Shown here one piece after another: positions 1 through 10,185 of a DNA stretch of 64,000 bases; positions within the stretch are counted from its first letter, which is position 1; the number at the start of each line of letters is the position of its first letter. This stretch comes from Lentisphaeria bacterium (GTDB lineage Bacteria; Verrucomicrobiota; Lentisphaeria; Victivallales; Victivallaceae). The position numbers were made by a program, and so were the translations under genes. The notes under the pieces were generated by a model. It had not been told where the DNA came from and made no database searches. It worked only from the letters and a program-made list of their open reading frames with translations. The stretch is from assembly GCA_022009855.1 (NCBI GenBank), contig CP091727.1, positions 1,426,001 to 1,490,000 on the forward strand. Direction: 5' to 3'.

Positions 1-3000
1 TGGATACCCGCGACCTCGAAGCGGCGGAGCTCCGCTTCACCCTCACCCCGTCCCGGCCGGTCGCACAGCCGGTCAAAGGGCGGTTCCGGATTCGCTGGAT
101 GAGCGGCGAACGGGAAGATCTGGAGTTCCCCGTCATCGCCGATGGCAAGCGCCACACCTATCAAATCGACTTCGCCCGGCTCAAAACCAGACCGAAGCGG
201 ACCGCCCGGTTCTACTGCTACATCTTCCCCGATCCCGACGGGAAACTGCCGCAGAGCGAACTGGAATTCGAATCGCTCCGGTTGATTCTGTCGCCCGCGG
301 GCACCATCCGGAACTACACCGAAAACGCCCGCCTCCGCTTCGAACTTCTGGCCGACCAGCTCGCCGCGCTGCAGAAGATGCGCCTCGCGCCTCCGGGCGC
401 GGCGGAGGAATTCGACGTCCTGACGAAAAGGTTCAACCGTCTCACGGCGGAGAACCGTCCCGACCGGGAAAAGATCGCCCCCTTCCGGGAGCTGAGCCGT
501 CGCTACCATGCACTGAGCAGTCAGCTGGCTGCCGGACGGGAACTCGCGGAACTGCTCCGTGAACAAGAGGCGCAGGAAAGCACACTCCGGTTCCGTCGGG
601 AACGGGGGAAACCATTCCGGCCGAACTCTCCGAAGCGGTCCGGCAGTTCGGCGAAAAAAATCACGCCGCCGCGGAAACCTTCCGCCGCACCGGCACCGCC
701 GGAACAGAACAGGGCGCGCAAAAAAGAGCTGAGCCGCACCATCTGGAACAAACTTCTCGCTCCGGAACCGGGCAAGCTCCGCTGGCAGCCGGGAGCGAGC
801 CGGGAGAGCTTCGGCCTCTTCGGCTGGCAGCACGGCAATCTGGACCTCCTCGCCGAAACCGCCCGGCTGGACCGGCTGGAACGCAACTACTTCGTCAATC
901 CGGACGGTTCGAAAACCATGCTCCGGTTCCGTCCGGACGGTGCGGAATATGTCGGCATGGAGTCCACTCCCCGCTCGATCAACTGGACTTCGCGGAGCTG
1001 GCGCTACACCTACAGCCTCAACGGCAGAAAGATCCGCTGGGAACTTGCCGGCAGCTGGCTGGCCCCCGGAGTTCTCATCGACACCGACGCGCCCCGGATG
1101 GCGATCGCCCCCCTCTCCGGAGCGGCGAAAGCGCCTCTGCGCCTCGCCATCCCCACCCGGCAGGGAATCCGTCTGCTCGGGAGCGGAGAACTTGCGCAGT
1201 TCCACTGGCGCGACCTCTCGGAAAACTGGCTGCTGATTCTGGGCGGTTCCCAAAATCCGGAAGTTCCCCGGCTGCTCACCCTCCAGCACCGCCCCGCCTC
1301 GGTGGAGTTCCGGAATGGAGAGATTATCCTCTCCCGCACCGCCGGAGTCGGAACGGTCGGATTTGCCCAGCTCTACGGAGTGCGGCCGCTTCCGGCGGGA
1401 TGGTCCACCCGGTGGAAACAGCTCCCGCAAGCGGTCACCGAACAGTGTCGCCGCCTCAACGCCGTGATGACCGCTTATCCGTGGCAGTGCGACGAATTCT
1501 TCGCCGTGGACCGGGAGAACAACCGGCTCCACATCGCCAACGGCTTCACCTACCGCAAAATCCAAAACGACTGGAACTATCCGGGCCGCGAGATCGCCCC
1601 GCTGCCGCCGGTCCTGCCCTTCGCCGTCCGCAAGGGATATCCCGCCCAGCTGCCGGAGTATGAGAACTTCGACTTCGACACCATCTTCGGCCCCTATGCC
1701 GGTGTCTATGCCAACCGGCTGGAATACTCGCTCTTCCTGCCCGACCTGCAGGGAGTGAGCTATCTCAAGACCGACCGCTACCCGCAGCGGATCACCCGGG
1801 CCAACCAGGCGGTCTGGAGCTACAAGGAGGTGCATCCGAACAGCTACACCGCCCGCCCCCACGATCCCTCCACCACCTGGGCGATGTATCTGGACTCCTG
1901 GAATCTGCTCAACCCGGCGGAACGGAAGTTTCTGGAAACCTGCAACCGGATCAGCCTCGATGTCTATTTTGCCGCGACGCGGAACGCCAACTATACCCTC
2001 GAAGGAATCTATGAAAGTCACCTCCCGGCGGAACGCGTCGAACCCTTCACCGGGCTTTTCTACCCGGTCTTCGGCTGGATTTCCCGCTCGAAAAACCGCA
2101 CGTACTGGAGCGACATCACCGACTTCTCCGGCTTCCTGCTCCGCTGGATTCAGCTCTACGGACGCCACACCGGCGACTGGGATCGAATCCGGCGGAACTG
2201 GTCCGACATCCGGGCGAACTATCTGCCGCTGCTGCGCCGCTGTGACTGGCCTTCGATGGCGGTGGGAACCACCGACAGCCGTCTCACCCACACCATCGAC
2301 ATGGCGCCGGACAGCTGGCTCGCTTCGGAAGCGATGTACAAGCTCTCCTGCCGGATGAAGGAGCGCCGTTTCGCCGATCTCGCCGCAATGGTCGCCGCCA
2401 GAGAGGCGGTTCCGCTCGTCGCCTCGCTGTTCAAGCGGGAGCTGGAGATGGCCTACTGCAACAGCTGGGATTGGAAGAGTCAGATTCCCGAAATCGGCTA
2501 CAGCCAGTTCGGCGTTGTCACCAACACCCGCTGGGATAATCCGGTGCTTTCCACCAGCATGATCGTCGGGATGCACTACTCCGCCCCGCTGCTCGATCTC
2601 TACCGCTCGACCTGCCCTGAAGCGCTGGCCGCCTTCACCCGCCGGATGAAAGAGAGCTACCCGCAGTGGAAGAATCCGCGCTACCTGCGCAAAGGAGACC
2701 GGCTCAGCGTCAACGGTCCGCTCCCTTCGCCCGCTACCTCTTTTTCGCCGACGTCGAGAACGCGCCCACCGAAGAGCTGGCGGAGCTCGCCTCGATCGGC
2801 GCGCTGGAGCGGGGCGGCTCCCTCTGGGGCACCACCTCCGGCAGCTGTTACTATCTGCTCACCAACTCCGCGGCGGCACTCCTGGTCGGCCGTGACGCCC
2901 CGGTACGGCTGCGCAACTGGGAACCGGCCCGGCTGGAACAGGCGGTCTATCAGGAGAAGAAGAACACCGCGCAGATCACCTTCATCGCGCCGGAACCATT

Positions 3001-3816
3001 CCGGGCGGAATTCATCAGCTTCGCGGAACCGGCGGAAATTCTGGTCAACGGCCGGAAGGCGGCAACGGACACCTTCCGCTATTCTCCGGAGAAAAAACAA
3101 CTCGAACTCCAACTCGGTCAGGGCACGTCAAACGTGACGCTCCGCTATCCCGGCTGGCAGCCGCCGGAGCGGGTCCGGGTGGAGCCTGCGCCCGAACCGC
3201 CGATGACCCGTGAAATGGAATACTGTCTCGCCGCCCGCAACCGCCGGCCGCCGCGCGAAATTCCGGAAGCCGTTGCGCCGGAACGCAAACCGCTGTCGTT
3301 GGAGAAACAGTTCAACGCCGCCCTGCTTCCGCAGGGGGAATCCTCACCACTCCGCTGGCGGCGGCAGAAAACATCACCCGCCGGACACGGGAGTTCCGCG
3401 CCGTACCGTTCCGGATCGGCACAACCTCCTCCGGCGCAATCGCGCTGCTGACCGGGAACGTGAAACTGGCGCTTCCCGGCCGCTGGAAGACGCTCCACTT
3501 TCTCCACATCACCTCCGGAGCGGAGCGCACGAAGCCCTTCCGCTACATCATTCACTTCGCGGATGGGTCCCGGCAGGAGTTCGCGCCGGAGAACAGCGGC
3601 AGTGCCGTTCCGGCCGGCTGGCTCAAGGAAACGCTTTCCGGCAGAAATCTCCGCCTCGCCGAATGGACCAACCGGGAACGGGAGGAGATTTCCGGCGTCA
3701 CCGCGGAGTTTCAACGCAATCTCAAAGAGATTCAGAGTGTGGAGATCGAATGCCTCAATCCGTCGGCTCCCGGCGCTCTGCTCGCCGTCACCGGCACCCC
3801 GGCAGATGAACCATAA
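1..3816 (+). CDS. Large probable secreted glycosidase-like protein, 5' end outside window, two frame changes
   Basis: The reading frame beginning at base 3 is open from the window edge, so the start lies upstream. The frame changes near 2715-2730 and again near 3336 in a G5 run; joined, the visible product exceeds 1,270 residues. The middle is rich in aromatic and helical stretches (for example NRTYWSDITDFSGFLLRWIQ), like the alpha-helical barrels of polysaccharide-active enzymes. The last 150 residues are beta-rich with LHFLHITSGAE and IHFADGSRQEF, resembling accessory modules on secreted glycosidases. I cannot name a catalytic family. A prepilin-like gene follows 24 bp downstream with its own ribosome site, which matches the enzyme-plus-prepilin pairing seen elsewhere in the window. 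Function as a carbohydrate-active enzyme is inferred from architecture and context only. Confidence 0.6.
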
Positions 3817-3839
3817 CCCCAACCCAAGGAGATCTTGAT

Positions 3840-4680
3840 ATGAAACCGAAGTTTGGAAAAAACGCGTTCGGCACGCACACAACCCGCCTTGACGACAAAG
3901 CCACACAACCATTTACTGTAAAATCATTTACTCTCATCGAACTCCTCGTTGTCATCGCCATCATTGCGATTCTCGCGGCCATGCTGCTGCCGGCGCTGAA
4001 CCGGGCCAGAGAGACGGCGCGGACCGCCACCTGTCTCAACAACATGAAACAGAACGGTCTCGCCTTCAACGCCTATGCCAACGACTTCAACGACCGGGTG
4101 ACAATCCGATGGAAACACGAATCTGCGGTCGGAGTCCCGCGAGACAGAAAATGGTGGAGTTTTCTGGCCAACCAGTCCGATCTGCAAAAATAAAACAGTA
4201 GCCAGGGAAAAAATGGCGCCCTACCGCTGCCCCTCGTCCCCGTTCTTCCCGAATGACGACCGCACCTTCGATTCCGTCTATGCCGGCAACACCACCGTTT
4301 CAGATATCTGGGATGGCGTATGGGTTCCGGTCCCGGGGATCACCCAGTACTTCGCGCATGAATACTGCGTTCTGAAATGGTCCTCCATCCCGCGACAGGA
4401 AAGACGGCTGGCAGGGCAGACCGACACGGCCGGCAATGTCCGCCCCGTGGATTTCCGTTTCCCGATCCTGGGAGAATCGGTCAACTGCAACGACGCCGCA
4501 TGGAAGGATTATCAATTTTTCAATCTCGGCCGCATCACTTCCTATGTGAACATGATTCACAACGGGCAAACCAATCTCCTCCATGCTGACGGCAGTGCCC
4601 GCACTGTCAATCTGCAGAAAATTCGCAGTACGTATGGCTTCCTCAAAGCCTACGTCAAGGGAGCCCCTGTCACACTCTGA
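3840..4680 (+). CDS. Prepilin-type (DUF1559-like) protein, frameshifted
   Basis: An AAGGAG ribosome site precedes the ATG at 3840. Residues 31-53 hold a class III/type IV prepilin leader and helix (FTLIELLVVIAIIAILAAML). The positively charged leader before it is about 30 residues, longer than in classical pilins. The frame breaks at an A5 run near 4187; the second frame (from about 4190 to 4680) continues with a beta-rich domain ending in NGQTNLLHADGSARTV, the usual H-x-DG signature of this family. The joined length is about 280 residues, normal for the family. Such proteins are probably processed by a PilD-type peptidase and anchored in the inner membrane or assembled into a pseudopilus; their role in this phylum is not established. 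It is probably co-transcribed with the large gene upstream. Confidence 0.85.
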
Positions 4681-4695
4681 TCCGGCGTCTTCCCG

Positions 4696-4739
4696 TTCCG
4701 GTCTTCCCGCCGCCCCTTGCGGAAGGGCCGGAATTTTTT
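4696..4739 (+). terminator. Intrinsic terminator after prepilin gene
   Basis: A GC-rich hairpin (left arm from 4696, right arm ending 4733 with GCCGGAA) is followed directly by TTTTTT. It lies 15 bp after the prepilin stop and closes that transcription unit. Bases 4740-4891 after it show no gene. Confidence 0.75.
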
Positions 4740-4891
4740 CATTTCAGCCACGGCAGTGCTGGATTGATTTCAACGCCTTTGCGCTGTATTGTATGAATCC
4801 GCAACAAAGTAAGTGCCCAGCCAGCCCCATCTGGATTTGAGGCAGACAGCGTGGTATGTTCTGCCACAAACCGGAATAATGGGAGGACGGC

Positions 4892-5074
4892 ATGGGACGT
4901 GAAGGACGAGATTATTGGGAGGCGCAACTGTCAGAATATTGGGACAGCGGCTTGACGATTCAAGAATACAGCGAACTGAAAGAACTTCCTTACGAAAGTA
5001 CCCGCCGCTGGATCCGAGTGTTGCAAAAGGCTTTGAAGTGCATAGATTCTCATATTGCATTCGCAACCGGATAA
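4892..5074 (+). CDS. Small transposase-associated helix-turn-helix protein
   Basis: This 60-residue protein follows a GGAGG ribosome site 8 bp before its ATG. The pattern SEYWDSGLTIQEYSELKELP followed by a tryptophan-containing helix resembles the small OrfA-type proteins of IS66-like and IS3-like elements, which bind element ends. It ends just before the transposase reading frame, in a different frame. I cannot tell whether it is made separately or fused to the transposase by frameshifting. Confidence 0.55.
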   Translation: MGREGRDYWEAQLSEYWDSGLTIQEYSELKELPYESTRRWIRVLQKALKCIDSHIAFATG

Positions 5075-5135
5075 CCTCAGCTGTATATTAACTGAAAAAT
5101 ACAGCAGCCAAATTGTTGATGGAGCGATTTACAAT

Positions 5136-6259
5136 ATGAACAGTAAACAGGTCAATGAAACCGTCAATAAAGTGTTTTCGTTCATGCAGAATGTGAAAGA
5201 CGGGGATCTGCGGACAATTCTCGTGAATATGCAGAAAATGAACGACTACATGGCGGAGAAGCTCCGCATCTACGAGGAGCATCTGGCTTCGCTGACGGGC
5301 AAGGAACGCCCAATCCTGACGGAATCCGACAAACGCCGATTGGCTCAAAAAGGCAAAGAATTGAATGATTTTCTGCTTGCCGCCATAGAACCGACATGGG
5401 CTCCCGGAACAATCCGAAAATGGTATTCGGATCTGGTGGGAGCGAAATATAACAGTGTCAATGAGGGACAGAAGAAGCGGGGCAGAAAGCCCATCTCGCC
5501 GGAAATAGTTGAAAAAGTCCTGCACTTGGCGAAAAGCAATCCCGATTGGGGATATGAACACATTGCCGGAACAATGCGGTATCTGGGATACAATGTCAGT
5601 GCAACAACGATTCGGCATATTCTGGAAGCGAACGGCATCGTTCCTGATCCCGACCGTAGATTACGCGGAGATTGGTCTCAATTTATCGAAACGCAGCAGT
5701 ATGTAACCGCATCGACGGATTTCGCCCAGGTGGAACGTTTGACTCCATTCGGACTGGTTCGTGAGAGTCTGCTGTTTTTATGGACATCGGCAGCCGGGAA
5801 GTATGCCTGGGAGGTATTGTTCATAATCCCGACAGCAACTGGACTACACAGATTGCCAGAAACATGTGCGATATGTGGGACGGTTTCATGCTGGGGAAAA
5901 AATACCTGATCCATGATCGCGATCCGCTTTTCAACAAGAGATTCGATTCTGTTTTTGAATCTATTGGGGTTCAAATCAAGAGGCTGCCGCCGTTCACACC
6001 GCAGATGAATGCCCGCATGGAGAATTTCATTCGGGCGATCAAGACAGAGTGTCTGAACAAGATTATTTTTACTTCAGAACGGCAACTTCGGCTGGCGGTC
6101 AAGGAATATCTTGAATACTGGAACCATTATCGTCCCCATGCCGGGCTTGGCGGCAAAATGGTCAAACCGTATCCGCAGGATATGAATGCCCCGGTCAGAG
6201 AGGTTTCATTTCTTGGTGGCTTGCTTCACGGTTATCGACGGGAACCGATGGCGGCGTGA
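5136..6259 (+). CDS. DDE transposase (integrase core), frameshifted
   Basis: The ATG at 5136 is preferred, with GGAG 12 bp upstream; a TTG at 5055 is also open. The N-terminal half holds a basic linker (KKRGRKPIS) and a helix-turn-helix that precedes LEANGI, as in integrase-core transposases. The frame changes in a T5 run near 5777. Joined, the catalytic triad is visible: the first D in TDFAQVE, the second in LIHDRDPLF, and the E in NARMENFIRAIKTECL, followed by YLEYWNHYRPHAGL. This matches the rve fold that cuts and joins element ends. Joined length is about 374 residues. If the frame change is real the copy is dead; it sits in a homopolymer, so a sequence error is as likely. Confidence 0.75.
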
Positions 6260-6733
6260 ACGTGAGGAATTTATGCACCCCCGTTACGCGCGCGTGAGGA
6301 TTTTCGCTCTTGTCAGAAAAAAATAGGGATTTTATGACAGTCTGCCAGTCTGATTTTTTCGTAAGCCAGGTCATGTGTAGAGACCGGAAGTTCGAATCTC
6401 TTTTCTACCATTTTCGCGATGTTCAAACTCTTTTTTGAGGTAGAATGAAGTTCCAGTTTCTCACGGAGAATTTTTTCGAGAAGTGAAAATGCTCCTCCTT
6501 TTGAGACTCGAAAAATTCGCCATTTTGAGGTGGAGAGAATTTTTTCTGGAAAATAAAAGAATGGTCCAGGATATAAATATCTGTTGAGATTTTACGCTCA
6601 AAATCTCAAAATCGTTGTTTCAAATTCTCCGCTTACAGACTCATTTCAAGGGTGAAACGTTTCAAAAAGCAAGCCCCCCAGTTTCATTTTCTGGAGGCTC
6701 AGTTTCAACTAATAAGCTATCATAAATAAGCAT
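6260..6733. other. AT-rich intergenic stretch with inverted repeats and a tRNA 3'-end-like fragment
   Basis: No gene is visible in these 474 bases. Three items stand out. Bases 6376-6413 end in GTTCGAAT...TCTACCA and look like the T-arm and 3' end of a tRNA, but the stem pairs poorly and no 5' half is present. Bases 6468-6480 and 6507-6518 form an inverted repeat (GAATTTTTTCGAG against CTCGAAAAATTC). Bases 6584-6609 form a 10-bp perfect inverted repeat (TTGAGATTTT). Beside an integrase gene this may be the far attachment end of an integrated element, which is an inference. Confidence 0.35.
6664..6699 (-). terminator. Probable terminator of the integrase gene
   Basis: Read on the minus strand, AGCCTCCAG and CTGGGGGGCT pair around a short loop and are followed by a TTTTT tract. 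It lies 35 bp beyond the integrase stop codon, so it would end the integrase transcript. Confidence 0.6.
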
Positions 6734-8032
6734 TTATGCTTTCAGTACGTGCCGGACACGGTTCAAAATTTCCTCGGTAGGGATATCGGGAGTATCGAGC
6801 AACTTCAATGCTTCTTCAATCCGCTGGCGATCGGATTTGGTCGTGATGGACGCGACAGCGGCAATCGCTTCCATTTGGGCCTCCTCTCCAATATGAATAT
6901 AGTATTTATCAGCTATATCAGAATCGGTGCCGAGAATTGAAAGCAATACGGCTTTCGGGACGCCCGCTTCGGCACAATGACTGGCAAAGCTGTGGCGCAG
7001 GGAATGAAAGCCGTAGACCGTTGCCTTCTTCTTGCGCCCCGGCACCTCCACGGATGGCTCCAACCCGATCCAGCGGATCACCCGGAGAATGTCCAAGCCG
7101 ACTTTATTGCATCCGACATCTTTGCCGCTGGCGTCTTTCTGCTTATAGCGAGCCGCACAGTTCGGGCAGATATATTCATCACGCTTCCATGCCAACGCTT
7201 CCTCAAGTACCGCCAATAGCTGATCGGCGATTGGTATTGTGACCTCCTTACCGGTTTTGAACTGCTTGACCCAGATGCGCCGCCGTTCAAGATCAACCTT
7301 ATGCCATTGCAGCAGAACGCAGTCTTTCAGCCGCTGGCCGGTGAACATCCCCAAATGATAGATGACCCGGATTTCCGGCTTGTTCTTCACTTTGTGCGTA
7401 GAATCGGCCAGTACGTCCAGCAATGCCTGTTCCTGCTCGCGAGTAAAGGCAAGACGGCGTGTATTGTGTTCCTGCTCTTCGCGGTCTTTACGCCACAGGA
7501 CGGGCGATTGGAACGGGGAACCGTCGGGACAATACTCAATAAGAGTAGAGAAGATTTTCCGCAGCCGTTTGATCTTGCGGTTGTGCGTATCAACGGCCAG
7601 TTGACGTTCCCGGAGCTTTTGCGCATAGGCATCGGCGAGTTCCGGCGTCACTTCGTGAAGATATTGACAGCCTTTCGGAAGAGACTTCAGGAAATCTCTC
7701 CAGTCTGCTTCATAGGCGAGACGTTCGTTAACAGTTGCAGGAGTGGCACGATTCGGGTGTTTTGCGTAAACATTCCACGCTTCGGTAAGCAACAATACGT
7801 TTGCCGGCTTAATCAGATTGCGCGCGTGAGCAACATGTGCCGAAACGACTTCCATGCTGGTCGCTTTCAGAACCGGAAGCAGCTCTTTGACTTTCCGCTT
7901 CGCTTCTTCCTGATTCTTGGTTTTCAGGCTGATCGACTTGCGTTCACCGTTGATCTGATAACGATAATGATATGTCCCGTTCGGTTTCTGGTAGATGGTG
8001 CCGACTTCCTGCTTCATGACTTTCCTCGCCAT
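6734..8032 (-). CDS. Tyrosine recombinase / integrase
   Basis: Intact 432-residue site-specific recombinase. The N-terminal 80 residues carry an arm-binding-like beta domain (GTIYQKPNGTYHYRYQING). A SAM-like core-binding domain follows at about 85-165, and the catalytic domain occupies the C-terminal half. Catalytic residues seen are R234 in TGQRLKD, a lysine in FKTGKE near 260, H343-x-x-R346 in HSLRHS, and the nucleophile Y377 or Y378 in DKYYIH. The usual second histidine (LGH) is replaced by LGT. A CPNC pair near 289-292 inside the catalytic domain suggests a small metal-binding insertion. The gene starts about 110 bp from tRNA-Leu, the classic place for integration by such enzymes. I see no excisionase. 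It probably mobilised the 4.7-8.1 kb segment or a larger element now decayed. Confidence 0.9.
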   Translation of the reverse strand: MARKVMKQEVGTIYQKPNGTYHYRYQINGERKSISLKTKNQEEAKRKVKELLPVLKATSMEVVSAHVAHARNLIKPANVLLLTEAWNVYAKHPNRATPATVNERLAYEADWRDFLKSLPKGCQYLHEVTPELADAYAQKLRERQLAVDTHNRKIKRLRKIFSTLIEYCPDGSPFQSPVLWRKDREEQEHNTRRLAFTREQEQALLDVLADSTHKVKNKPEIRVIYHLGMFTGQRLKDCVLLQWHKVDLERRRIWVKQFKTGKEVTIPIADQLLAVLEEALAWKRDEYICPNCAARYKQKDASGKDVGCNKVGLDILRVIRWIGLEPSVEVPGRKKKATVYGFHSLRHSFASHCAEAGVPKAVLLSILGTDSDIADKYYIHIGEEAQMEAIAAVASITTKSDRQRIEEALKLLDTPDIPTEEILNRVRHVLKA

Positions 8033-8102
8033 TGCCCTCTTTCCTCATAACTATCCTCGTGAGCTAAAATAACACTGATTTCGAGGATTGAAAGGCAATA
8101 GT

Positions 8103-8122
8103 GGCACAAAACGGCACAAAAT
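8103..8122. repeat. Tandem 10-bp direct repeat upstream of integrase
   Basis: GGCACAAAAC is followed at once by GGCACAAAAT. The pair sits between the integrase start and the tRNA-Leu 3' end. The position is that of integrase arm-type or regulatory sites; this role is inferred. Confidence 0.4.
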
Positions 8123-8142
8123 CTTGCATTCTGAGGTTAGAA

Positions 8143-8226
8143 TGGTACCGGAGACGGGACTTGAACCCGTATGGTTGAAACCGCTTGATTTTGAGTCAAG
8201 TGCGTCTGCCATTCCGCCACTCCGGC
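8143..8226 (-). tRNA. tRNA-Leu (CAA)
   Basis: The minus strand folds as a long-variable-arm tRNA with the acceptor stem GCCGGAG pairing with CTCCGGT, discriminator A and an encoded CCA (RC of bases 8143-8145). The anticodon loop CTCAAAA within the stem CTTGA/TCAAG gives anticodon CAA. The T-loop GGTTCAAGTCC is intact. The adjacent integrase makes its 3' end a likely attachment site. Confidence 0.95.
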
Positions 8227-8980
8227 ACGTTTTTTCTTAAGATAGCTCCCGAACGGCCGCTTTTCAAGCCGGATTCAGTAAGTTCCGACATAAAAGAACC
8301 GATTCCGCCGGGGGCGAAGTTGACCCAGGCGATCCGGCGGTTCGCGGTGTCGAGGAAGAGATCTCCCCTGCCGCCGATCTCCGGCGCGGCCTCTCCCGCC
8401 GCGGGAATCCAGCCTGCCGCCCGCAGCCCGGCCGCAGTCGAGCGGAGCAATTCCGCCGGCTCTCCGGAAGCGGCGCGGAAGGAACCGTAAAGATTGCCGG
8501 TGCGGCAGAATTCGATCACCTGCACCGGCTCCGCTCCGACCGGCAGCCGGGGCAGTCCGGAGGGCCAGCGGGGCGGTTTCGGGAGCTTCTCCGGCGTGAC
8601 CACCCGGAACGCGGTCACCGGCTTGCCCGGGCCGGAGTCGATCAGCAGATACCGTTCCATCCGGCCGCCGCCCAGCGGACGGCTCACCCGGAGCGTCCCG
8701 CCGGAGCGGATCAACTCCTCGGGTTTCAACTGTACGGAGAGGTGGCGCACCAGCTCGTCGAACGGGGTGGAAATCCGCGAAACAGTCATTTCGAGCCGGA
8801 GGCCGTTGAAGAGCAGCGATTCCCGGTGTTCTCCCCGCTGCTCCACACCCGGAACCAGTTCATCGAATCCGGCGGCGCGGCCGCCATTCCCCCGTCCCGG
8901 AGGGGGCGGAGCGTGAATACCTCCGCCCGCAATCCGGGCGCGAGAAGGAGTGCGAGAGCAAGCGCCGCGCCGCGTTTCAC
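8196..8980 (-). CDS. Secreted protein of unknown function, frameshifted
   Basis: A GTG at 8980, six bases after the aminotransferase stop, begins a clear signal peptide (KRGAALALALLLAPGLRA). The frame changes near 8850; downstream the protein continues through FDELVRHLSVQLKPEELI and VNFAPGGIGSFMSELTESG. As read, the last residues run into the tRNA-Leu gene and stop at 8196. A true end nearer 8250 is likely if another base is miscalled. Joined length is about 250 residues. I recognise no family. The tight spacing suggests co-transcription with the aminotransferase and its Lrp regulator. Confidence 0.55.
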
Positions 8981-8985
8981 CGCGT

Positions 8986-10185
8986 TTACCGATGCTTCAG
9001 GCCGTCGACGAAGCGGCCGATCCGTTCGATCGCCTCGATGATATCCTCCGCGCTGGAGGCGTAACAGCATCGGACGAATCCTTCGCCGCAGGCGCCGAAC
9101 GCCGGCCCCGGCACCACCGCCACCCGTTCCGCACGGAGCAGTTCTTCGGCGAATTCGGTCGAGGAGAGTCCGGTAGACGCGATCGACGGGAAGGTGTAGA
9201 ACGCCCCTTTCGGCATCAGGCAGTCGAGGCCGATCCGGTTGAATCCGGCCACCATCAGATTGCGCCGCTCGCGGTAGCTTTCGCGCATTTCGTTCATCGC
9301 CCGGCGGCCGTTGCGGAGCGCCTCCAGCGCCGCCTCCTGCGCGGTGGTCGAGGCGCACATGATCGCGTACTGGTGCACCTTCATCATCGCGTCGATGATC
9401 TCGTGGGGCCCGCAGGCGTAACCCACCCGCCAGCCGGTCATGGCGAACGCCTTGGAGAATCCGTGGAGGAAAATGGTCCGCTCCCGCATGCCGGGCAGCG
9501 AGGCGATCGAGACGTGGGTTCCCTCGTAGGTCAGTTCAGAGTAGATTTCATCGGTGATCACCACCAGATCGTTTTCGATGGCGATTTCGGCGATCTTCTC
9601 CAGCCCCTCGCGCGACATCACCGCGCCAGTGGGGTTGCAGGGGAAGTTCAGCAGCAGCACCCGGCTGCGCGGCGTGATCTTCGTGCGGAGCACCTCCGGA
9701 TCGAGCGCGAAACCGTCCTTCGCGTAGGTCTCCACCGGCACCGGCACGCCGTGCGCCATGCGCACTTCGGCCGGATAGGAGACGAAGCACGGTTCGGTGT
9801 AGATCACCTCGTCGCCCGGATTGACCAGCGCACGGATGGCGATGTCCAGCGCCTCGCTGACCCCGACGGTGACGATGCACTCGTTTTCGGGGCTGTACCG
9901 GACATGGTAATCGGATGCGACGTAGTCGCAGATCTCCCTCCGCAGCGCGATCGTCCCCAGATTTGAGGTGTAGCTGGTGTGCCCCTTCTCCAGCGAGAAG
10001 ATGCCGCTTTCGCGGATGGTCCAGGGAGTGGTGAAATCGGGTTCGCCGACGCCGAGCGAGATGACGTCGTCCATCGTGTTGACCAGATCGAAAAAGGCGC
10101 GGATTCCGCTCTTGGGCAGATCCTTGATATGGTCGGCGACCAGCGGCCTACGGACAGATTTTGAGTCGTTCATATTCTTCATCAT
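8986..10185 (-). CDS. Class I/II pyridoxal-phosphate aminotransferase
   Basis: Intact 399-residue enzyme of fold type I. It would transfer an amino group between an amino acid and a 2-oxo acid using pyridoxal phosphate in the cytoplasm. Visible landmarks are SLGVGEPDF near residue 43, NFPCNPTGA near 180, the D-x-Y of ITDEIYSEL near 215, the Schiff-base lysine in HGFSKAFAMTG near 245, and the arginine of GFVRCCYA near 375. The length and motifs match the aspartate/aromatic and LL-diaminopimelate-like subgroup; the exact substrate cannot be read. The ATG at 10185 overlaps the end of the Lrp-type gene by 38 bp, with a second ATG at 10173. Translational coupling with, and control by, that regulator is likely. 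Confidence 0.92.
   Translation of the reverse strand: MMKNMNDSKSVRRPLVADHIKDLPKSGIRAFFDLVNTMDDVISLGVGEPDFTTPWTIRESGIFSLEKGHTSYTSNLGTIALRREICDYVASDYHVRYSPENECIVTVGVSEALDIAIRALVNPGDEVIYTEPCFVSYPAEVRMAHGVPVPVETYAKDGFALDPEVLRTKITPRSRVLLLNFPCNPTGAVMSREGLEKIAEIAIENDLVVITDEIYSELTYEGTHVSIASLPGMRERTIFLHGFSKAFAMTGWRVGYACGPHEIIDAMMKVHQYAIMCASTTAQEAALEALRNGRRAMNEMRESYRERRNLMVAGFNRIGLDCLMPKGAFYTFPSIASTGLSSTEFAEELLRAERVAVVPGPAFGACGEGFVRCCYASSAEDIIEAIERIGRFVDGLKHR

Larger units (their letters stand above)
4892..6259 (+). mobile_element. Insertion element with DDE integrase-type transposase (IS3/IS481-like)
   Basis: A small helix-turn-helix gene overlaps the start of a larger gene carrying an rve-type DDE catalytic core. 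The arrangement is that of an insertion sequence. I could not find convincing terminal inverted repeats or a target duplication, so the limits given are only those of the coding part. Codon use is more AT-rich than in the flanking host genes. Confidence 0.6.

Noticed and set aside
8950..9966. Long plus-strand open frame opposite the aminotransferase
   Set aside because: GC-rich antisense shadow; the minus strand encodes a complete enzyme with all motifs. The same applies to long frames opposite cdsA, the glycosidases, pepF, the AAA+ gene and ileS.
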